Below, piece by piece: positions 43,565 to 48,491 of a stretch of 48,491 bases of DNA. A program made the position numbers and the translations under genes. The notes below the pieces were generated by a model. It made no database searches, was not told the origin of the DNA, and worked only from the letters and a program-made list of their open reading frames with translations. The stretch comes from Flavobacteriaceae bacterium (GTDB lineage: Bacteria > Bacteroidota > Bacteroidia > Flavobacteriales > Flavobacteriaceae). The number at the start of each line of letters is the position of its first letter. The first letter of the stretch is position 1. The stretch covers positions 1 through 48,491 of the forward strand of contig CANGIF010000025.1 in assembly GCA_947453885.1 (NCBI GenBank), read 5' to 3'.

Positions 43565-46435
43565 ATGACTATGAAAAAATTACTAATTAGAATTTTGTTG
43601 CTGTTGCCTGTAGTGTTCTTGAATGCTCAAATAACCACAACTCCTTCAACTTTTGAAGCTACAACTACAGGTGTTGTTATTAATTTCAACAAAACAGGAA
43701 CGCCTTTAGCAAACTATACTGGTGTTTTATATGCACATATTGGAGTCACCGCAAATGGACAAACATGGCAAGGAGTAAAAGGGTCTTGGGGAAATAATAC
43801 TACCCAGCCAGCATTTGTTCAAACGGGCTCTAACACTTATTCGTTGACAATTCCAGGAACTTTATATGATTATTTTCCTACCGTTCCAACAACAAGTTCC
43901 ATTACTCAAATCTGTTTGGTAATTAGAAATGCTGCTGGAAATGCGCAAACACCTGATACGTTTATAAATGTTGGTGCTTTTCAAGGTACATTAACTGCTC
44001 CGGTAGCAAATAGCACAACAGTTTTAAATTCAGGTCAAAACTTTACAGTTTCTGCGTCAAACACAGGAGGGTCAGCAAGTTATAATTTGCAAGCTAACGG
44101 AACTTCGATAAATACTAATACAGGTTCAACTTATTCGTTTACTAATACTTCAGTTACGGTTAATACATTTTATCAGTTAACAATAACTATGGGAACAGTA
44201 TCTTTTAGTTACAATTTTTTAGCGTTAGTTAACCCAATAACTCAAAATACAGCAATGGCCTCCGGTTTGGAAGACGGTATAAATTACAATACTACGGATC
44301 CTACTAAAGCCACATTGGTATTAACCGCTCCAGGTAAAGATTTTGTATATGTAGCAGGAAGTTTTAATAATTGGCAACCTGGTACGGATTACGCAATGAA
44401 AAAAGATCCAACGTCAGGAAAATTTTGGTTGGAATTAAATAATTTAACTTCTGGAACAATTAATACATTTCAATATTGGGTAGTTGACCAAACACCTACT
44501 ACTAATTCACCAACATTAGTAAAGGTAGCAGATCCATTTTCAACACTAATTTTATCACCTTATGATGACCAATGGGTTCCAGCCGCAAGTTATCCAAACA
44601 TGCCCGTATATCCAGCTGGACAGCAATATGAGGTTTCGGTTTTACAAACAGGTCAAGCTACTTATAATTGGAGTAATGCTACAACAGGATTTGTTAAACC
44701 TAAGAAAGACAATCTAGTAGTTTATGAAGTTTTAATTAGAGATTTTGATGCAGCAAGAAATTTCCAAACTTTAATTAATAGAATGGATTATTTTAAAAAT
44801 CTTAAAATAAATGCTATTGAATTAATGCCAGTTATGGAATATGAAGGTGGAGAAGGATGGGGCTATAACCCAGTTTTTCACTTAGCATTAGATAAATATT
44901 ACGGTACAAAAGAAAAATTTAAAGAATTAATAGATTTATGCCATCAAAATGGAATTGCAGTAATTTTAGATGTCGCTTTAAATCATGCGTTTGGAAGAAG
45001 TCCTTTAGTTAGAATGTGGATGAACGACCCTTCTAATTCTGGATATGGAGCACCAGCTACTGACAATCCTTATTTTAATACGGTTGCAAAACACAGTTAT
45101 GGTGTAGGTGACGATTTCAATCATTCATCTGCTTATACGAAATATTATACTAAAAGGGTAATTAAACAATGGGTTGAAGAATTTAAAATAGATGGATTTC
45201 GTTGGGATTTAACAAAAGGATTTACACAAGCTTGTTCATCAGGAGATGACACTTGTACCAATGCTTACCAACAAGACAGAGTTGATATTTTAAAAGAATA
45301 TGCTGATTATTCATGGTCTTTGGATCCAAATCATTATGTTATTTTTGAGCATTTAGGGATAGACGCAGAAGAACAGCAATGGGCTAATTATAGAATTGCT
45401 GAAACACCAAGTAAAGGTGTAATGATGTGGGGAGAATTGTACGATTCCTACAAGCAATTGATGATGGGATATAGCACAAATGCAGATATTACTCGTATGG
45501 GAAATACTAGCAGAGGATTTTCCGCAAAGCGATTAATGGGATATCCAGAAAGTCATGATAAAGACAGAATGATGTATCAAGCTATGACTTACGGTGTAAG
45601 TACAGGAGGAAGTCCAGTTTCAGGAAATTTAACTAATTCTTTATACAGAATGTCTGCTCTTGGCGCAACAAGTTTATTGGTACCAGGACCTAAAATGATT
45701 TGGCATTTCGCTGATTTAGGAATGAATGATTCTATTTTTACGTGTACTAACGGAACTGTTAATACGGATACAGACGCAACAGCTGGAGATTGTAAACTAG
45801 CAACAAAACCACAACCTCAATGGACAAACAATTGGTTAACAGACCCATTAAGAAGTCAAATTTATAGTAATTGGTCTAAAATGATTGATTTAAAAAAGAA
45901 CAATACTGTTTTTAATGGAAGTTATGCTATTAGTCCTAATGGTTCAAATTTAAAACCAAGAATATTTATTTGGGACGATTCATTACCAACTACACAATTA
46001 AAAAACGTAGTTGTTCTAGCTAATTTTGGAACAGACACTACTACTGTAACTCCAGATTTTCCTTATACAGGAACTTGGGTAAACTTAATGGACAATAGTA
46101 CATTAAACGTAACAAGCACAACTTCAGGAATTACAATAGAAGCTGGTGGATTTAGAGTATATGGAAATAATCCAGCAGTACTTTCTAATGATGCATTTGA
46201 AATGGAAAATAGTTTTGCTATTTATCCAAATCCTTCTTCTACTTATTTTTCATTAAATAGAAATGCTAATCAGGTTGCTGTTTATACATTAACAGGACAA
46301 TTGGTAAAATCCTTTGAACAAAGTCATACAATGGATTATCAGTATTCAATTTCAGATTTAAGTAAAGGACTTTATATAGTTAAAATAACAGATTTCAATT
46401 CTAATGAACGCACTGTAAAATTAATAAAAGAATAA
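43565..46435 (+). CDS. T9SS-secreted multidomain GH13 alpha-amylase
   Basis: A 956-residue enzyme, apparently the SusG counterpart but exported by the T9SS rather than as a lipoprotein. Signal peptide about 1-22 (ends LNAQ); two N-terminal beta domains (about 23-225). An E-set/CBM48-like module (FVYVAGSFNNWQPGTDYAM, 260-335) precedes the GH13 barrel. The barrel has region I DVALNH (469-474), D548 in GFRWDLTKG, E595 in VIFEHLG and D665 in PESHDKD. The last 80 residues are a type A sorting domain (IYPNPSSTYFSL ... GLYIVKI ... KLIKE). The start could be the second ATG at 43571, giving MKKLLIRIL. It is followed by a strong hairpin. Confidence 0.92.
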   Translation: MTMKKLLIRILLLLPVVFLNAQITTTPSTFEATTTGVVINFNKTGTPLANYTGVLYAHIGVTANGQTWQGVKGSWGNNTTQPAFVQTGSNTYSLTIPGTLYDYFPTVPTTSSITQICLVIRNAAGNAQTPDTFINVGAFQGTLTAPVANSTTVLNSGQNFTVSASNTGGSASYNLQANGTSINTNTGSTYSFTNTSVTVNTFYQLTITMGTVSFSYNFLALVNPITQNTAMASGLEDGINYNTTDPTKATLVLTAPGKDFVYVAGSFNNWQPGTDYAMKKDPTSGKFWLELNNLTSGTINTFQYWVVDQTPTTNSPTLVKVADPFSTLILSPYDDQWVPAASYPNMPVYPAGQQYEVSVLQTGQATYNWSNATTGFVKPKKDNLVVYEVLIRDFDAARNFQTLINRMDYFKNLKINAIELMPVMEYEGGEGWGYNPVFHLALDKYYGTKEKFKELIDLCHQNGIAVILDVALNHAFGRSPLVRMWMNDPSNSGYGAPATDNPYFNTVAKHSYGVGDDFNHSSAYTKYYTKRVIKQWVEEFKIDGFRWDLTKGFTQACSSGDDTCTNAYQQDRVDILKEYADYSWSLDPNHYVIFEHLGIDAEEQQWANYRIAETPSKGVMMWGELYDSYKQLMMGYSTNADITRMGNTSRGFSAKRLMGYPESHDKDRMMYQAMTYGVSTGGSPVSGNLTNSLYRMSALGATSLLVPGPKMIWHFADLGMNDSIFTCTNGTVNTDTDATAGDCKLATKPQPQWTNNWLTDPLRSQIYSNWSKMIDLKKNNTVFNGSYAISPNGSNLKPRIFIWDDSLPTTQLKNVVVLANFGTDTTTVTPDFPYTGTWVNLMDNSTLNVTSTTSGITIEAGGFRVYGNNPAVLSNDAFEMENSFAIYPNPSSTYFSLNRNANQVAVYTLTGQLVKSFEQSHTMDYQYSISDLSKGLYIVKITDFNSNERTVKLIKE

Positions 46436-46438
46436 AAT

Positions 46439-46478
46439 TATTCGTAAAAAAACTTAATTTTGAGTTTTTTTACGAATA
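46439..46478 (+). terminator. Long hairpin after the amylase gene
   Basis: A perfect 16-bp stem (TATTCGTAAAAAAACT at 46439-46454, complement at 46463-46478) with an eight-base loop starts three bases after the amylase stop codon. The T-run is within the second arm rather than after it, but its strength and position fit the end of the susCDE-amylase message. Confidence 0.75.
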
Positions 46479-46550
46479 GGAATTAAAAATATTTAATTAT
46501 AAACTTTAAAAACGCAGGTATGGATAAAAACAAATAATTCTAAAATTACA

Positions 46551-46569
46551 TGAAAACAAACTGTTTTCA
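46551..46569. promoter_or_regulatory. Palindrome TGAAAACA-aac-TGTTTTCA
   Basis: A perfect 8-bp inverted repeat with a three-base spacer in the upstream region of the five-module binding protein. Its GAAAAC/GTTTTC half-sites equal those of the LacI-type operator at 37566-37579, though with wider spacing. It may bind a regulator or fold as a hairpin. Confidence 0.5.
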
Positions 46570-46576
46570 CAAAAGC

Positions 46577-46596
46577 ATTACTTGAAAGCAAGTAAT
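46577..46596. promoter_or_regulatory. Palindrome ATTACTTG-aaag-CAAGTAAT
   Basis: A perfect 8-bp inverted repeat with a four-base loop, 37-56 bases upstream of the start codon. It could be an operator or a hairpin in the mRNA leader. Confidence 0.5.
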
Positions 46597-46632
46597 ATAT
46601 ATTAAATTCAAATAAATTAAAAAACAAAAATC

Positions 46633-48309
46633 ATGATTAAAAAATTATTTTACACGCTACTTTTATCACTGTTTGCAATGACAGCAAATGCACAAAGTAT
46701 TGGAATTGTTGGAGACTTTTCAAGTTGGGGAAATGACGTTGTTATGAGTTCTTCAGACAACACAAACTTTACATTATCTAATTATACTTTTTTAGTTTCA
46801 GGAAGTGTTAAATTCAGACAGGATGCAGCATGGACAAACAATTGGGGTTCAACCTCTTTTCCAGGTGGAGTAGGTACTCCAGGAGGGTCTAACATACCTG
46901 TTCCAGCAGGTACTTATGATATTACTTTTAATATCACTACAGGAGCTTACATGTTTACTGCAGTTTCAACTAGCTATGACGCAATTGGAATGTATGGAGG
47001 TTTTAACACGTGGGCTACTCCGAGTGAACCTTTAGTAACAGGTGACGGTATATCTTATGCTAAAATTGATTTCAACTTCACTGCTGCGGGTGTTAAATTT
47101 ATTAAAGACAACAACACTACACTTACTTGGGGTGGTACAGCATTTCCATCTGGAACGGCTACAGCAGGCGGAGCTACAATTCCATTAACTGTTGGTTATT
47201 ACAATGTTGATTTTAATAAAAATACATTGGCATACAATTTTGTACAAGTTCCAGTTTCATTAATTGGAGACGGAATTAGTGATTGGAGTACTGATGTTGA
47301 TATGGTCTCAACTGATGGTGGAATTAGTTTTACCTTGAATAATCAAATGTTAATGGCAGGATCTGTAAAATTCAGAACAAACTATTCTTGGGCAACAAAC
47401 TGGGGAGGAACAACATTTCCAACAGGTACTGGAGCATTAGGTAGTTCATCTAACATTACAGTTGACATCCCGGGAACTTACAACATTACTTTTAACAGAG
47501 TAACAGGAAATTATGTGTTTACATTATTAGCGGCTTCTTATGCATCAACTACTTTCAATGGTTCAATGATGACTACAACAGATGGAGTAAATTACACTTT
47601 AAACAACGCTTATTTTGCTGCTGCTGCGACATCACAATTTGCAGATCCAAATGCACCAACTAATGTATGGGGAGCTACTTCATATCCAGCAGGTACTGCT
47701 GTACAAGGAAGCACAAACATGATTCCAGTTCCAGCAGGTTATTACAACATTACTTTTAACAGAACTACAGGTGATTATGCATTCACGGTATCTCAAGTTT
47801 CACTTATTGGCGATTTCAATTCTTGGGCTGATACCGCTATGAACACTTCAGATAATGGACTTACTTTCACTGCTTCAGGTGTTGTTCTTACAGGAACTAA
47901 CATCAAATTCAGAGCAAATGGAAATTGGACTTTGTCTTGGGGAGGAACAACTTTCCCAAGTGGAATTGCTGATTTCACAGCAGGATCTCCAAATATCCCA
48001 TGTGTAGCAGGAACATATGATGTTTCTTTCAACAGAACTACAGCTGCCTATAGTTTTTCAGATTTATCAGTTAATCAATTTTCAGCAAATAATGCTGTAA
48101 TGTTTCCAAATCCAACTTCAAATAATTTCTCAATTGACAGAGAGGTAACTAAAGTAACTATTTTCTCTTTAACAGGTCAATTAGTAAAAACGTTTGAAGG
48201 TGTTGCAAACAGAAACTACTCTGTGTCTGATTTAACAAATGGTATTTATTTAGTTAAAATTACTGCTACAGATAATAGCGAATCAACTATGAAGTTAGTA
48301 AAACAATAA
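46633..48309 (+). CDS. T9SS-secreted protein of five SusE/SusF-like starch-binding modules
   Basis: A 558-residue protein with a signal peptide (1-20, ends ANAQ) and no lipobox. Five tandem modules of about 90 residues follow: 22-111, 115-205, 207-298, 302-386 and 389-476. A full module starts with IGDFSSW-like residues, continues with a SVKFR strand and a WG-T-FP-G block, and ends with GTYDITFN-TTG-Y-FT. Modules 1, 3 and 5 are closest to each other; module 4 lacks the GDF start. Residues 484-558 are a T9SS type A sorting domain (VMFPNPTSNNFSI ... GIYLVKI ... KLVKQ) like that of the upstream amylase. There is no catalytic domain, so starch binding outside the cell, in the place of SusF, is inferred. 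Confidence 0.78.
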   Translation: MIKKLFYTLLLSLFAMTANAQSIGIVGDFSSWGNDVVMSSSDNTNFTLSNYTFLVSGSVKFRQDAAWTNNWGSTSFPGGVGTPGGSNIPVPAGTYDITFNITTGAYMFTAVSTSYDAIGMYGGFNTWATPSEPLVTGDGISYAKIDFNFTAAGVKFIKDNNTTLTWGGTAFPSGTATAGGATIPLTVGYYNVDFNKNTLAYNFVQVPVSLIGDGISDWSTDVDMVSTDGGISFTLNNQMLMAGSVKFRTNYSWATNWGGTTFPTGTGALGSSSNITVDIPGTYNITFNRVTGNYVFTLLAASYASTTFNGSMMTTTDGVNYTLNNAYFAAAATSQFADPNAPTNVWGATSYPAGTAVQGSTNMIPVPAGYYNITFNRTTGDYAFTVSQVSLIGDFNSWADTAMNTSDNGLTFTASGVVLTGTNIKFRANGNWTLSWGGTTFPSGIADFTAGSPNIPCVAGTYDVSFNRTTAAYSFSDLSVNQFSANNAVMFPNPTSNNFSIDREVTKVTIFSLTGQLVKTFEGVANRNYSVSDLTNGIYLVKITATDNSESTMKLVKQ

Positions 48310-48344
48310 AAAAAATGGTTAAGTTATAAAAAGACCTCTCAATT

Positions 48345-48491
48345 TAGACTGAACCCAAAAGTTTGGACAAATTTATAATTAATTTTGATAATAATGAGCT
48401 CGATATTTTATCGGGCTCATTTTGTTTAAATTAGACTTACTTCTGTCGTTATTATAATAGTTTATATATTCTTTGATTTCCATTTTTAATT
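48345..48491 (-). mobile_element. End of an IS3-family insertion sequence (cut by the window edge)
   Basis: The transposase C-terminus on the - strand is followed within about 35 bases by TAGACTGAACCCAAAAGTTT (48345-48364). This has the TGxACTG-ACCC-AAA-GTT-GACA style of IS3/IS150-group terminal repeats. The exact boundary is estimated, since the other end is not in the window. It lies about 35 bases after the binding-protein gene. Confidence 0.7.
48379..48491 (-). CDS. IS3-family transposase, C-terminal fragment (continues beyond window)
   Basis: On the - strand the last 36 codons read in one open frame to a TAA at 48381-48379. The peptide holds EYINYYNNDRSKSNLNKMSP and ends KYRAHYYQN. This is the usual C-terminal tail of the IS3-family OrfB integrase-like transposase, in the helix after the DDE domain. 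The 5' part is outside the window, so activity cannot be judged. Confidence 0.88.
   Translation of the reverse strand, partial: LKMEIKEYINYYNNDRSKSNLNKMSPIKYRAHYYQN

Noticed and set aside
46551..46569. Calling TGAAAACA-aac-TGTTTTCA a LacI operator
   Set aside because: LacI-family operators have abutting half-sites with a central CG; here five bases separate GAAAAC and GTTTTC, so it is listed only as a palindrome.
46633..48309. CRISPR or satellite-type DNA repeats in the five-module gene
   Set aside because: The repetition is at protein level, about 270 bases per unit with diverged DNA, and lies within one open reading frame.

Overview
The window is AT-rich (roughly one third G+C by eye) and reads as a chromosomal segment of a Flavobacterium-like member of the Bacteroidota. 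The grounds are SusC/SusD pairs, type IX secretion (T9SS) C-terminal sorting domains, a PorZ-like protein, a RecO and a MetG of flavobacterial type, Bacteroidota -7 promoter elements (TAnnTTTG), and start sites without clear Shine-Dalgarno sequences.

Left part (1-22.9 kb, mostly + strand) is largely housekeeping. It holds the tail of one T9SS cargo gene and a complete one with the same tail, a chloramphenicol-acetyltransferase-like enzyme, porZ and recO, and a secreted protein of unknown role. These are followed by a small membrane protein and a MarC protein (both - strand), a DUF3109 cysteine-rich protein, and class I ribonucleotide reductase nrdB-nrdA with hairpins between the two genes. 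Next come a pair of DUF3857/transglutaminase-like proteins, of which the second has lost its catalytic residues, then metG with an adenosine/adenine deaminase and a HAD phosphatase in one operon. The part ends with a two-component system, a membrane metallophosphoesterase and a thioredoxin-fold protein lacking the CxxC motif.

Middle and right part (22.9-48.3 kb) is an alpha-glucan (starch/maltodextrin) utilisation locus. On the + strand susC-susD-susE are followed by a T9SS-secreted GH13 amylase and a T9SS-secreted protein made of five tandem SusE/SusF-like modules. On the - strand lie a LacI regulator, an MFS sugar transporter, beta-phosphoglucomutase and a GH65 maltose phosphorylase. Beyond a terminator and a GxxExxY gene come a SusA-like GH13, a GH31 alpha-glucosidase and another GH13. 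A GDPD, an HI0933-type flavoprotein and a polysaccharide deacetylase are packed tightly behind them.

Inferred flow: the secreted amylase and binding protein act outside the cell and SusCDE import oligosaccharides. Periplasmic GH13/GH31 enzymes trim them, the MFS protein carries maltose across the inner membrane, and GH65 plus PgmB convert it to glucose and glucose-6-phosphate.

The least explained structures are four. First, the GxxExxY gene is bracketed by 31-bp inverted repeats, one of which supplies the start codon of the SusA-like gene. Second, the MFS gene has a leader with two mutually exclusive hairpins, one covering its start codon. Third, a 19-bp element is shared by the MFS and susC upstream regions. 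Fourth, the five-module binding protein has its own palindrome-rich upstream region. The window ends inside an IS3-family element. No stretch over 300 bases lacks a gene.
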